The notes below the pieces were generated by a model. That model was not told where the DNA came from and searched no databases. It saw nothing but the letters and a program-made list of their open reading frames with translations. Below, in pieces: positions 32,750 to 44,604 of a stretch of 64,000 bases of DNA. Within the stretch, counting starts at the first letter, position 1, and each line of letters begins with the position of its first letter. Source of the DNA: Chlamydoabsidia padenii. Taxonomy: Eukaryota > Mucoromycota > Mucoromycetes > Mucorales > Cunninghamellaceae. The stretch spans positions 682,001-746,000 of the forward strand of contig JAIWND010000001.1 of assembly GCA_025330725.1 (NCBI GenBank), in the 5' to 3' direction. The position numbers and the translations under genes were made by a program.

Positions 32750-35700
32750 ATGACAACAAATGCGGAACCCATCACACCACCTCAACCACGTTTTGCCGAT
32801 GCTTTCTGGGTATTGTTAATATACTCTACACATTGATATGCTTAACTAACTAACTAACTAACTACTTACTGATATACTCTTTAGGACGAACATCATTATG
32901 GCGTGGAAGCCATAGATCAACGTCTCTTTAACGCCAAGCAGACCTGTGAAGAAATAAAGAAACTCTATGAAATAAGGTAAGGGACTTACACCCTAGTATA
33001 TTGACTATACTTTTGTGTTACAACTACTCTCCTTAATAACTAAATATGTATTCTTTACAGGTCACAGATGGAAGGGGATTATGGCGACCGACTATTGAAA
33101 CTATCACAACTAATCGTTGGCGGGGACGAAGACGGTACCTTGGCGGAATCACTCTCTCATATTCCAAGCGCCCTTGAAACCACAGCTCGGGCTCATATGG
33201 ACTTGGCCCAACAACTATTACATCACTTGCAATCTCCCCTTGACAACTTTATTAAAGATCAATATGATCTATATACAGCGGTAAGTATTCTTCTTTCCCT
33301 TTATTATGTTACTAACTTTTCTTCTTCTTCTTCTTCTTTTCTTCCAAATATACTTTTAGAAACAACGGCATATACAAGATATAATCAAGTTGAAAAACGA
33401 ATCCTATGAACGTATGATTCAAGTAAGTATTGATCCTGCTTTTAATGGATGATCAACTAAACGTTATATAACTCTTAATTAGGCAAAGGGAGCCTATAAC
33501 AGTGAATGCGACAAACTGAAGGAAATATATCGATACTTGGAAGAATACTCACCATCAATAGAAGAACAAAACCAGGTAATGAAAAAAGATAAACAACAAG
33601 AACAAACTAACAACATAACTAATGATATTGATATTACCATTTTTAGGCTGAAGCAGATCGTGATGCTTGTTTGAAGAACATCGAGGCAGTGGAACAAGGC
33701 TATAGACAATCTATCGATGTTTACAACAATCACACTACGACCTGGGTGGATGAATGGCGATCGACATGCGATGTATATCAAGATTTGGAAGAAAAGCGTA
33801 TCCGGTTTGTGCGAAGCAGTCTGTGGGCGTAAGTACTATTAGAGACTAATCATCTAGAAATGGGGAATACTAATCTCACTTTATGTTTTTTACTACAGGT
33901 TTGCCAATATGATGTCAAGTGTATATATTGTGGATGATCAATGCTGTGAACGTATTCGTACTGCTTTGGAATTGACTGATGTGGACAAGGATATTCATTC
34001 ATTTGTCAAGAAACATGGTACTGGGAAATTACTGCCTGGTAAGCATGATATAACATGTCTTTAATGTATCTTAACTTATCTTGACTCATATTCTTACTTT
34101 AGGGTATGCCGAATTCCAAGATGCAATGCCAAACATATCACCGACTCTTGGATCTGGTGCCTTACACATGGAAGACTCAACTAATGGTCAACAAAAAAAC
34201 ATTGGTGCCAAGGCTTTACCAACTGTACCTAATTTGGCGATCAGCGGTGGTGAAGAAACGTTACAACACAACACAGCACCGGGAAATGGTCAAGGGCAAC
34301 AGGATCGGCAAACGGAAGCTATGGCGTTTGCTATGCAGGCGGTGGAAAACATGCTACAGGACGATGCCAACAGGAACACCAACATGAACGAACCAGTAGA
34401 GTCCAATTCAACAACACAGCATCAACCGACACCACGGGGTCGCCAGATAAACGAATCAAAACCACCTGTTACACCTGAACCGACAAATTTGATCACATCG
34501 TCAGCGGATACAAAACGACCTTCATCTGTTAAATCGAACGAATCTGGGCAGCTCCGTTTTAAACCTGTACCTAATCCGGCCTTTGCACGAAACAAGGAAG
34601 CCAACTCTACACCATCCTCCACCGGTAAAAACCCTACTACCAATAGTGACAACAATGATGACAATGATCAACAACTAGCCGATCTTATATCAACAGCGGC
34701 TTTAGTAGTAGCAGGATCTGATGATGACAACAATACTAGTAACAAAGCACCCAAGATAACTGACACCACGACTAAAAGCACTATCAACAACAACAACAAC
34801 AACAATGCTGTAGACGAAGTAATCAACTTGACCGACGATGAATCTGAAGATGGATACAAGATTCCCGTCCGACCACCACCAAAAGACGAAAAATGGGTAA
34901 TATCTTCTATTCGACGTCCACAAATGGTGCCTGTCCGATCAACCAATGCCCACTTGTATGATGGAACGTCTACATCCCGAGCAAGTATGATCAAATCTGG
35001 TCTTTCTTTTACTGACACCAATGGAGACCGACATCGCCAATCTGCACCACCTATCATCAACGACCAAAATGGATCCTCTCCTGATGCTTACACCAACGGA
35101 AAAACTAATAAACCTCATCCACCATTGAAAATTGACATTCCAAATAAAGATGAAGCAAAGGTGGCAGCAAAAGAGGTTATCGCAGCAGGTCGGGCTCATA
35201 CACAGCATATATCTCAACCTAATGTACAAGAACAATCTCAGTCTATGGGAATCCGACCTCCTCCATGGAAGCAAGAGGGCTCTTCAATGGATCAACCTCA
35301 ACCTCAACATTACAACCAACATGATCACTCAAACCTCAAACATAACTCTCAACAACCACAACAAACCAATTATGATCAACATCAACAGCAACAGCAATCC
35401 GGTGGTTTACAACGCTATGGAAGCGTCTCTGGTCCACGTGCAGCACCTTATAATGTCACCACTGATCTCAGCAATGACACCAATGGCAGGAATGGTAAGA
35501 ACGGGAACGAATTCAGCAAATTTATGAAAGGTGTTCTCAAACCGAACGATGGCGGGCGACCTCTTTCAGGCGATCCTAGTGACGACAATGATCTACATCC
35601 CCATGGTAACAAAAAGGACAAGGGTGGCCGATTCTCCTTGGGCATCTTTGGCAATAAAAAGGACAAGGACAAACGTGGACGGGACTCACAGCATCACCAA

Positions 35701-36222
35701 AAAGTACCACCCTCCGATATGTTAATCAGTGGTCCTCCTGGGGGTGGACCAATCATCACGAACGATCCATCTACAGCCAACTATCACAACTACAATTATC
35801 CCATGAACGATCATGAAGCTACCTTTTCAACATCCGTACCACCTACTACATTTATTCCCACCATCCAGTCCGAAGCAAACAATACACCAATTAGTTATCC
35901 CACTCAAGAACAACCGACTGGACCTCAACCTGGATTACCCCACGATCACCAAGAGAACCTGACATCAGATGGAGCTCCTATCATGCATTATTCTCGTGCC
36001 ATCTGGTCCTTTACTGCCACAGTAAGTGATAAAAAACAAGAAATGGAAGGATGATTTGTATTAACATTTCTCTTCATCTAGATTCCTTTGGAAATGTCAT
36101 TTTCGGCCGGCGATCGATTGGCTATTGTGAAGAAACAAGCAGATGGTTGGTGGGACGCTGAATTACAAGGACCAAAGAAAACTCGTGGACTGGTACCTGG
36201 AAATTACATGGAAAATGAATGA
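32750..36222 (+). CDS. F-BAR and SH3 domain cytokinesis protein (Cdc15/Imp2/Hof1-like)
   Basis: Nine exons: 32750-32809, 32885-32976, 33061-33280, 33360-33422, 33483-33575, 33647-33828, 33899-34038, 34103-36021, 36082-36222 (2910 nt, 969 residues). The N-terminal F-BAR/FCH domain is split over eight exons: FADAFWDEHHYGVEAIDQRL, CEEIKKLYEIRSQMEGDYGD, ALETTARAHMDLAQQLL, up to about residue 285. A disordered Gln/Asn/Pro-rich linker of about 600 residues comes from one 1.9 kb exon. The C-terminal SH3 domain reads AIWSFTATIPLEMSFSAGDR, QADGWWDAELQ and RGLVPGNYMEN. In yeasts this family curves membrane and recruits formins and the actomyosin ring at division sites. In a coenocytic mould it probably serves septation or endocytosis; that is inference. 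Confidence 0.93.
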
Positions 36223-36615
36223 AGGTGATTAGTTTAGATAGAATAGGTTTAGTTCTGTGGGTATACATTCACGCTAGTTGTTTTTATATATAATAGTAAT
36301 GTTTAATTTGAATAAAATCCCTATTTTTTATATATCTATATATGTATTCATATCAAAAACAAAGCAAATACAATAGACTTTTTCAACCCCCCCCCCCATT
36401 AACCCACCACCCCGCATACACATTTTGGAAGACTATAGTGAATCAATAATAATCATGTTTATTTATTTATAGCTAAAGAGGTAAATGGTAGTCAGATGAA
36501 TCATGATCACTGTATGGAATTAAAGAAGGAGGTAAAACGACGCCAAACTATACATAATATAAAAATTAACCCCACAAAAGAAGAGGTATGTAAATATCAA
36601 TAAATAAATAACCAA
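36223..36615. terminator. Convergent 3' regions of the F-BAR and HP1 genes
   Basis: AATAAAATCCC at about 36311 for the F-BAR gene, a C tract at 36387-36395, and TTTATTTATTTAT at about 36460 for the minus-strand gene. No gene. Confidence 0.4.
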
Positions 36616-36735
36616 TTACAGAGTCCCGTCGTTCGAGTCCTTGTTTGTTGTCACCTTGTCACTGTATACGATATGGTTTTCATAGAATTCGATAAGCTGT
36701 ATAAAAGAGACAATGGATATAGTGAGTAAGGACTA

Positions 36736-36775
<40 letters not shown>

Positions 36776-37769
36776 CACTTACCTTGATTGGACACTTTCG
36801 ATGCATTTGACTTGTCTTGTGGATAGAGAAGTTACCGTCTTTCCTACAGGACATGATCAAAAGTATGTTAGTGACATTACTTTAGCGATTATACTATATA
36901 ATTATCAATTTTACCATTCAATTATACCAACCATATCACCATCATCGTCACGATCACCAAAGATACCAGCCACCTTCTTCACTTTATCATCCCAGTTGAA
37001 GTCGCCTTTCGGGTATCCAGTATCACACACCACCATGATGTCTTGATGAGTGTCGCCAGTATTGAGAGTCACGGCTTTCCGCGTCAACCCATCATCCCCA
37101 ACTAGAATATCGTCCTTGTTCTCATCGTCTTTTTGCCGCCGTCTTTTTGGTGTTGATGATGATTCAACATATTTGACGACGAGCCGTTTCTTAGTGTCAG
37201 GGACGAATAAGACTTCATTATCGTCTTCGTCTTGGTCTTCATCATCGTCTTGATCTTTGTCTTTGTCTTTGTCTTTGTCTTTGTCTTGGTCTTCGTCTTT
37301 GTCTTGGTCTTCGTCATCGTCTTTGTCTTTGTCTTCGTCTTGGTCTTGATCTTGGTCTTCGTCACTGTCTTGGTCTTGATCTTGGTCTTCGTCACCGTCA
37401 TCGTCTTCGCCTTCGTACTCGTCATCGTCGTCAATATTAAGTGCTTTCTTGTGGTAGACATTCACCAGTTTCTGGGCGGACCTACATAACGGAGAAAAAT
37501 GATTAGTCCCAAAGTAGTATTTTGTTGTCGAATAGTTACTTACACTAGGTTTTCCTTGGGTTCCCAAGTGTTACTATCCGAATCATACCCTAACCATTTC
37601 ACCAAGTATTCACGATTCTTTCCCTATTTTTTTGTTTTTTTAAAAAAAAAGTTGTCAATACATAAAAAACAAAAAGAGTTCAAACAAAGATTCATTGCTA
37701 TAATCGTATACTTACTTTTCCTCTGTGGTTAACGATCTTTTCAACTTCGTATTCGTCTTCTGACATCAT
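36616..37769 (-). CDS. Heterochromatin protein 1-like (chromodomain plus chromo shadow domain)
   Basis: Five exons on the minus strand: 37716-37769, 37544-37623, 36915-37481, 36783-36843, 36616-36696 (843 nt, 280 residues). The chromodomain at residues 6-60 reads EYEVEKIVNHRGKGKNREYL, VKWLGYDSDSNTWEPKENL; the three aromatic cage residues (Tyr of EYEVEK, Trp and Tyr of KWLGY) are intact, so H3K9 methyl binding is expected. The linker (about 70-130) is an extraordinary Asp/Glu/Lys/Gln repeat (DQDQDQDSDEDQDQD). The chromo shadow domain is spread over the last three exons: DDKVKKVAGIFGDRDDDGDM, GIIEWKDGNFSIHKTSQMHR, KCPIKLIEFYENHIVYSDK. Two adjacent ATGs exist; the second (37766) would remove one Met. 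A run of 38 T lies in intron 4. Likely the gene-silencing HP1/Swi6 protein. Confidence 0.93.
36738..36775. repeat. T(38) homopolymer in HP1 intron 4
   Basis: Uninterrupted T run; the gene is on the minus strand, so it is poly-A in the transcript just after the donor. Exact length is prone to sequencing error. Confidence 0.9.
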
Positions 37770-38458
37770 TGGATTTAATTTTGAGAATGTAGAAAGTAAA
37801 TAACCCAAGATTGAAACGCCAGAAAAATAAAAAAAGAGGTTGGGTTTTATTGTAAGCGCCGCTTTAAATCCTGGTTTCCCTCCTGGTTTAAAACAATCAT
37901 GCACCCTCCAGTGTAGTGACAATCCAATTATCAACATCATACTGTGACGATGCTGACCGGTCAAGTTTTGATAAAGATATATACATTTTGATTAAAGCAC
38001 TTGTACCAACAAAAAAGAAAAGATATGTACCATGCATAAAAATGATCATGCCCAATTTTAAATTGCCACTTTTCTTCGTTCTAGCATATAAGAACTTGAA
38101 ACTCAACATATAGTTTGTCGAGGTATATGATACCCACTCTTCGAAGGGTCCCTCTGTAAAAATGATGCATTGCTGAAAGTTCCGTGATTCTCACTCAGAT
38201 ATTTTATTTTTATTTTTTAAATCCAGACGCGCCTCTGCATGAGTCTCCGCATGAATTGCTGAACGGTGAATGTCAAGTGTTACAAAGATCCCATGAAATG
38301 CCTCTTGGATGATTATTTGATGTACAAAAAAAAAAAAAGCCCAAAGTAAGCTCCTTTTTTTTTTCTTCATGTTCTTTATTCAAATTGTCAATATAGTTTT
38401 TACAATTAAGATAGAAGAGAAGTAAGGGAATATACAAGATTCAAAAAAGATAGGCCCC
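37770..38458. other. Intergenic
   Basis: Upstream of HP1 and downstream of the CipC-like gene. It has a degenerate element GCCGCTTTAAATCCTGG at about 37857-37873 and an A tract at 38325-38337. ORFs here overlap one another and lack support. No gene called. Confidence 0.35.
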
Positions 38459-38932
38459 CTATTGGAGTTCTCTGTCGTAGTAAGTTTCAACTTGTTCTTG
38501 AGCATGACGCTTGGCCTTTTGCTTGTCAATGAAGTCCAAACCCTTAGTTTCAACACTAGATTTTGTAAAGGAAAAGAGAATTAAGCATCGAGTACATTAT
38601 TTCAAATCCCGAGATGACATTATTTTAAATCCCGCTTTAGTACTTACAGTCTGTCAACGGCACCACCGAGGAAACCAGCAAGGAGTTCCTTAGCTCTGGC
38701 GTGTTCAACGGGCTTACCGTTCTTTTCGCAGTGTTCGTTGTAGGCCTTGAGGGCTTCATAAGAAGCGGCACCAGCAATAAGTTCGTGGCTGAGCTTAGCC
38801 TTGTGTTCTTCAGGAGTGTTGTGGACTTGTTCGTGTTGTTCACCAAAGAAATCAGAGAAACCCCTATTACAAGACATAGTTGTTAATGATCATTTCGACT
38901 AGGAGTGTTTCTTGAGGCGCCAGTACTTACAT
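38459..38932 (-). CDS. CipC-like protein (DUF3759 family), start codon apparently split by an intron
   Basis: Exons on the minus strand: 38931-38932 (AT only), 38648-38863, 38459-38555 (315 nt, 104 residues). The body matches CipC proteins: EEHKAKLSHELIAGAASYEALKAYNEHCEKNGKPVEHARAKELLAG, then GLDFIDKQKAKRHAQEQVE. CipC was named as an Aspergillus protein induced by concanamycin; its molecular role is unknown. The preferred start is AT at 38932-38931, donor GTAAGTAC, acceptor TAATAG, then G, giving MGFSDFFGEQ. If the intron is retained, an ATG at 38877 reads MSCNRGFSDFFG in the same frame. The second intron (38556-38647) holds two TTTCAAATCCCG / TTTTAAATCCCGC elements. Confidence 0.85.
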
Positions 38933-39928
38933 TTTTATATATTGATAATTGTTTGTGTAAAGAAGAAAAAAGGAGAAAAAAGTCTTTTGGGGTCCCTTTT
39001 ATGCCTTTCGAAATCGCTCTTTTCGAAACGAAATAAAAATTGTCAAATAGGTGGTACAAAACGCATAGTGCATGTAACCGCACTATGATTGGCTGGCATC
39101 TTTTATTCTCATAGAGCGTGTTTCTATCACCTTCTTTCATCTTCCTTTTTCCCCCACCCTTTTCCTTTTACTGGATTCAACATTCTCCACATTTTTGATA
39201 ATATGATTACTGGGAAAAGAAAACTAGTCAGGGACATTCATGCATCAAATTTGATTGGCTCATTTCCCGGCACACGGGAGGCCAGAAAATCCGCTTTGTC
39301 GTTGTTTGAAAAAGAAAGAAGTGTGCAAAATGAACTTCATTTCCCTTTTATGAAACATTTTCCGGTTATAAGATGTGTATCACTGTGCCAAGCATCAAGC
39401 CACACGGTCCTTTTTTGGCTAAATGGAAAAGCAAGATGTTCGTCCGTCCCGCGTACATGTCCATTTTCTTTCTTCCGTCCGATAATCAATCATATCCAAA
39501 GTAAGCTCATACTGTACGCCATCGCGTCCACACTTACAATCATTAGTCAAAAAATCATTATACCATATAAAAAAAATCGTTTTCCAATTTTACGTTCGAG
39601 TTATAAAAATAGACTCGGCGGCAAAATGAGGGCATTGGACTGACTTTTTGATGTGTAACAAACACTAGGTAAAGACCATGGTCAAGAATCTACTGTTTTA
39701 TATTTCCCCAGACACCTACCGTCTTTATTATTTGAATACATAAACAAGAAACTATAACTATTTGTATAATAAATTAAAAAGAGGACCTCCAATGTAATCG
39801 TCAATGTATTCCCAGTAACAAGACTTTATAAACCACCTAAAGATTCAGACACCAAGTATAAAGTCAAGATAAGGACGTGTATCGTGAGCTGGATGTCTAG
39901 GGTCATTTAGCGGCGGCTGCATGAATGT
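38933..39928. other. 1 kb intergenic
   Basis: Promoter of the CipC-like gene and AT-rich sequence. A 184-codon frame at 39089-39643 on the plus strand begins at a non-ATG codon, is Phe/Ser/His-rich in a T-rich stretch and has no domain; I do not call it a gene. Nothing else recognised. Confidence 0.4.
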
Positions 39929-40439
39929 TCAAATCCCGATTATTTGGCGTGGGAGAAGTAGGATACCATCGCATGAGTCATCACCTAGTACGTAAGTAGA
40001 GAGAAGTGTTAATAGAGTGCCAAATGTAACTACAAGTTGTCATGATTAGGAAGCAAGGTTTTTTAAAAAGTTGCTTCTACGCTTTTTTCAGTGTTCGTTT
40101 GCTTACCTTTATAGTTGTACGCAGTTATTTGTTTGCCATTGCCGTCCAACATATCTTCATTCTTGATTACCGATGTCAGTCCAAAAGTCCCGGCCAGTAT
40201 TAATCTAATGTACAGAGAAGTAAAACAGTCAGTAATCCACAAGTTTAGATAGTGATAGGTATTAATAGAGGTACTGGATAATGAGAATGAAAACAGGGAC
40301 AAGGATGACTTGTTCACTGCTTTTTACCCGAAGTCCTCCCCCCCCCTTTTTTTTTCTTTCTTACCTTCCATTTAGCTTACACCCAAATTATTTCAGTGAG
40401 TTCTGGTGTAATAGTAAAGCGCACCCAATTAAGGTCCAT
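39929..40439 (-). CDS. Possible small single-pass membrane protein
   Basis: Three exons on the minus strand: 40381-40439, 40107-40204, 39929-39984 (213 nt, 70 residues), GT-AG sites and phases agree. The product starts MDLNWVRFTITPELTEIIWV, has one hydrophobic helix (EIIWVLILAGTFGLTSVI), then KNEDMLDGNGKQITAYNYKG, and ends DGILLLPRQIIGI. The middle looks like real conserved protein, but I cannot name the family. If the second intron is retained the frame continues KQTNTEKSVEATF. The last exon is weakest, and its stop codon lies inside a GGGATTTGAA copy of the repeated element. Could also be a fragment of a larger lost gene. Confidence 0.4.
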
Positions 40440-41345
40440 TTCGAATATAGGAAGGAAGAGCAGAGGTGAAGAATATAAAAGATTAGTTTACCTTGAATTC
40501 AGTGGTCCTGCATATAAAGAGTAGCTTCCAATAATCTATTTGGCTGTATAATTTACCTTGTTCGTTTAAACCAATGTTGGCAAGTATGGTTTAGATCTTG
40601 AAAAAAGAAAAGAAAAGAAAAGAAAGTAAAAAAAAAAAAGTGAATCTCCCCAAATGCCGAAAGTGTCGGCATTTGAAATTACAGACTCTTGGAACAAAGT
40701 AACGATCACTTTTCGCTCAATACATCAATGATACATAAAACCATTCCATCTATTCCTTACATTTTTATGATACAGCGACTATAATGATTTGAATCAAGTT
40801 CAATAGACTAGTATGACATGTCAAATCAAAAGAAAGTAAAGAGATCAATGCCTTTTTCCATTTTCAAACACCGACGACAGGGTCAATTTTCGTTCTGGAC
40901 GGTACTTATACAGCCTATGCAAAGATTGAAGGATAACTACCCTGACACTGACCTTCCTTTTGACATAATAATTAGCAAAACACATACATTATTACTCCAA
41001 TACTACAATGAGTCAGTATGACTTCTACTGACAAATGATGCATGGGCCCAAGCCCCGTCGGGATTTCATTAAACATGTTATTTCATTGTACTCCTGGCAG
41101 ATGTCTAAATCTCCAGACGTTTCACTTGGTGAATAGTCTTTAATAAACATTTTTGATATGAGGGCATGTGAGTTACTAACCAAAGCTCGAAACCCAAAGG
41201 AAGAGGATCCACCCTCACTCTGTTTGTGTGTGACTGACATTGAAAAACTTCCAAGCGGCCACCCAAAACTTAAAAAAAAAAAAAAATTACACACCTCCCT
41301 CTCTTTTTCCTCTTTTTCTTTACTCTTTTATTTTAATCTATCAAC
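40440..41345. other. Intergenic before glutaminyl-tRNA synthetase
   Basis: Contains AAAAG repeats at 40600-40624 and GTCGGCATTTGAAATT at 40665-40680, the latter very like intron sequence of the alkaline phosphatase gene at 6704-6722. Short ATG frames (40818-41021, 41025-41294) have no support. A CT-rich leader is at 41286-41335. Confidence 0.4.
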
Positions 41346-44075
41346 ATGGACGACCTTATTCCTGTTTTTATGAAAATTGGTCTATCAGAACAAAAGGCCA
41401 AAGATACAGCAAAGAACAAAAAACTCGCTCCTACTCTTGAATCTGTCATCGATGAAGCCAAGGTGCGTGACTCTGGCTGCAACAAGGAAGTTGGCAATCT
41501 TTTATACAACCTGGCCTCGACTATCACCAAAGAAGCACAACCTCATCGTACCTTTATCGTCAACAAGATTATCAAGGGTGATTTGAAAACTACCGATCAA
41601 GTGGGTGGTAAGTATAAAGCCATTCAGGGAAAACAGATCGCTAATCTCATTCTTGGTTATCATTGTATTGTATATAGCTGCTATTAAGTTTGTGGAAGAT
41701 TTGGATACCCTGGATGAATCCGCTTTTGATGAAGCTACTGGTGTTGGTAAGTAATATGTCAATATGTCAATACTAGTTGTCAAAAAAGAGAGGGGGGGGC
41801 AAACATACCACGTGAATAGGGTGAACAAAAAATGACTCACTCTCTTTACATTATCTTATCATTCTATTTCATAGGGGTGGTGACTACGGCAGATGAAATC
41901 AAACAAGCCATTACTGAATACATTGAACTCAACAAGGACAACATTGTGGCTAATCGATACAAGACCTTGGGTCCCTCTTTGGCGGCGGCTCGTAAACTCC
42001 CCAGTCTTCGATGGGCCGATGGTGGATTGACCAAGACCGAATTGGAAACTCAATATTTGGCCTTACTTGGACCCAAGGATGAACGTGATGTACCTCAAAA
42101 AAAGAAGAAGGAACCCAAGGCCAAGAAGGAACCTACTCCTGCTGCTGCTGCTGCTGCTGCGTCCACCCCTGTTGCTTCTGAAGAAAAACAAGACCCTACC
42201 AAGATGTTCTTTGAAGGTGAACTGGCCAAGCTCCATAAACCAGGTGGCAACAAACAAATCAAACCGGAATTAATGGAACAACATTTGAAGGCGACTGGTG
42301 GTAAAGTGATGACTCGTTTCCCTCCTGAACCCAACGGTTATCTCCATATCGGGCATGCTAAGGCTATTAATGTCAGTTTTGGTTATGCAAAAGCGCATGA
42401 CGGTTTATGCTACCTGCGATACGATGACACCAATCCTGAAGCGGAAGAAGAAAAATACTTTACTTCAATCTTGGATACTGTACGCTGGCTTGGATTCGAA
42501 CCTTGGAAAATCACCTATTCTAGCGACTACTTCCAACAATTGTACGACCTGGCCATCCAATTGATCAAATCTGGTTATGCTTATACCTGTCAATGTACTG
42601 GTGAAGAAATCCATGCGGCTCGTGGTGGTGACGAAGGTGGTCCTCGTGTGGCATGTGCGCATCGTGATCGTCCTATGGAAGAAACCCTGGATCAATTTAT
42701 CAAGATGAAGGAAGGCCGTTACAAGGAAGGTGAAATTACTCTGCGCATGAAAATGGATCTCGAAAATGGCAACCCTCAATTCTGGGACTTGATCGCTTAT
42801 CGTGTCCTCTATACTCCTCATCATCGTACTGGCTCTCAATGGTGTATCTATCCCACTTATGATTATACCCATTGTCTGGTGGATTCCTTTGAAAACATCA
42901 CTCACTCACTCTGCACCACTGAATTCAGACAATCTCGTGAAAGCTACTATTGGTTGGTGGATGCCTTGGAAGTCTACAAGCCTGTCCAATGGGAATATGG
43001 ACGTCTTAATGTTACTAATACCATTATGTCTAAACGCAAGATCCTCAATATGGTCAACAAGGGTTATGTCCATGATTGGTATGAATAAAAAGAGAGAGAG
43101 AGAGAGAGGGGAGACCAATAAAAAACAAAGAACTAACTTTTTTTTTTTTTTTTTTTTTTTTTCAAATATTATTATTACTTTATTAGGGATGATCCTCGAC
43201 TTTATACACTTGTTGGTATCAGACGACGTGGTGTTCCACCTCAAGCTATCAACAACTTTGTCCTCGAATTAGGTGTGACTACCAACAAGACGGTGATCGA
43301 TGTCCTTCGATTTGATGCCAAGACTCGGGAATACCTCGACAACACCACTCCTCGACTGATGGCCATTACCGATCCTCTTAAGGTGGTCTTGAAGAACTTG
43401 CCTGACGATCATTATGAACAAGTAGTGGTGCCCAACAAACCTCGGGATCCTAGCATGGGTGAAGTCAAGGTACCTTTCACCAACGTGTTATATATCGATC
43501 GCTCTGACTTCCGTGAACAAGACTCCAAAGACTATTACCGTTTGGCTCCTGGCAAATCCGTCGGTCTGCTGCACCTGAAGCATCCCATCCGTTGTGTAGA
43601 AATCAAAAAGGACGATCAAGGTGAAATTCGAGAATTGGTATGCGAATATGAAAACAATGTGGCCTTCAAGAAACCCAAGACATACATTCACTGGGTGGCT
43701 CATGCTCCCGAACACAACTCACCTGTGGTCCTCGACGAAGTGCGCTTGTACCAAGCTCTCTTCAAGCATGATAATCCTGATCGGGTCGAAGGTGGTTACC
43801 TCAAGGATATCAATGAATCTTCTTTGGAAATTGTCAAGGGTGCCATTGCTAATGTGGGTATATATGATCACATCGCTGATTGGATCAAAAAGACGGGTGG
43901 CAAGGACAAGGAAGACATGCGCTGGCAATTCGTGCGTACTGGTTACTTCTGCTTGGACTGGGATACTGATATCGATTTGGAATTGGCTAAACAAGGAAAG
44001 ATCAAGGAAGCTATTCGCCGCCTGGTCGTGAACCGCACCGTCACTTTGAAGGAAGACACTGGTAAATCCTCTTGA
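41346..44075 (+). CDS. GLN4: Cytosolic glutaminyl-tRNA synthetase
   Basis: Four exons: 41346-41607, 41678-41746, 41875-43078, 43187-44075 (2424 nt, 807 residues). A eukaryote-type N-terminal tRNA-binding domain (residues 1-170, SVIDEAKVRDSGCNKEVGNL) is joined by a Lys- and Ala-rich linker (KKKKEPKAKKEPTPAAAA). The class I catalytic core has RFPPEPNGYLHIGHAKAINV (HIGH), YDDTNPEAEEEKYF, YDYTHCLVDSFENITHSLCT and NTIMSKRKIL (KMSKS equivalent). The C-terminal anticodon beta-barrel follows. It charges tRNA-Gln with glutamine. Exon 3 ends TG and exon 4 restores Trp-Asp-Asp-Pro-Arg. Intron 3 has a GA repeat and a 24-T run. An AATAAAGG signal is at about 44180. Confidence 0.97.
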
Positions 44076-44140
44076 TTAATTGGTAGTATATAGTAGCTTT
44101 TTTTTTTTTTTAGTTTTAGTTTTAGTTTTAGTTTTTAGTT

Positions 44141-44173
<33 letters not shown>

Positions 44174-44282
44174 TGACAATAAAGGATTTGTTTTATTTTA
44201 TTAAGAAGATGATAATCTATGCTATAGGGTATAAATGGGGGTGGAGTGATCTATGCTAAAACTAGGGGGTGTTGGTATTACA

Positions 44283-44604
44283 TTAATAAGGTAGACTAAG
44301 GTACCTTTGGAGTTGGCTCTTGGTTGTTTCTGTGGGTAATTCAGTGTTTTTCCAACGACATTGATCACATTCATACCGTACCGAATTAGAATCTCTGACC
44401 CGACGGTTGAAAAGGACTAGTTGTCGTTCAGATCGAACGAGCCTAACAGAAGCATTATGGTGGCAATGTGGACACGGATGGGATGTGTGGTCCAACGAGA
44501 CCTTTCGACCTGATTTTCCTGCTAAAAAATGATTCAGTATTGGGTCAAATAACTAATGATTCAATTAGTTTACCAAATATAAAACTGCTGTTGGTAGTGG
44601 TCAT
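44283..44604 (-). CDS. Small zinc-ribbon protein
   Basis: Two exons on the minus strand: 44574-44604 and 44283-44518 (267 nt, 88 residues). It starts MTTTNSSFIFGKSGRKVSLD. Two CxxC pairs form a zinc ribbon: HPCPHCHHNASV and YECDQCRWKNTEL, separated by VRLVRSERQLVLFNRRV. The FIFG start and the spacing recall the fungal zinc-ribbon 15 family, though that family usually carries a hydrophobic FFxP segment that is absent here. It is probably a small nucleic-acid or protein-binding factor; function unknown. Convergent with GLN4 only 207 bp away, after poly-T sequence. Confidence 0.7.

Noticed and set aside
37102..37489. Thr/Lys-rich and Val/Phe-rich frames opposite and overlapping the HP1 hinge
   Set aside because: Shadows of the GTCTTx repeat that encodes the acidic hinge.
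39089..39643. 184-codon open frame on the plus strand
   Set aside because: Starts at a non-ATG codon, composition is that of T-rich intergenic DNA, no domain or splice context.
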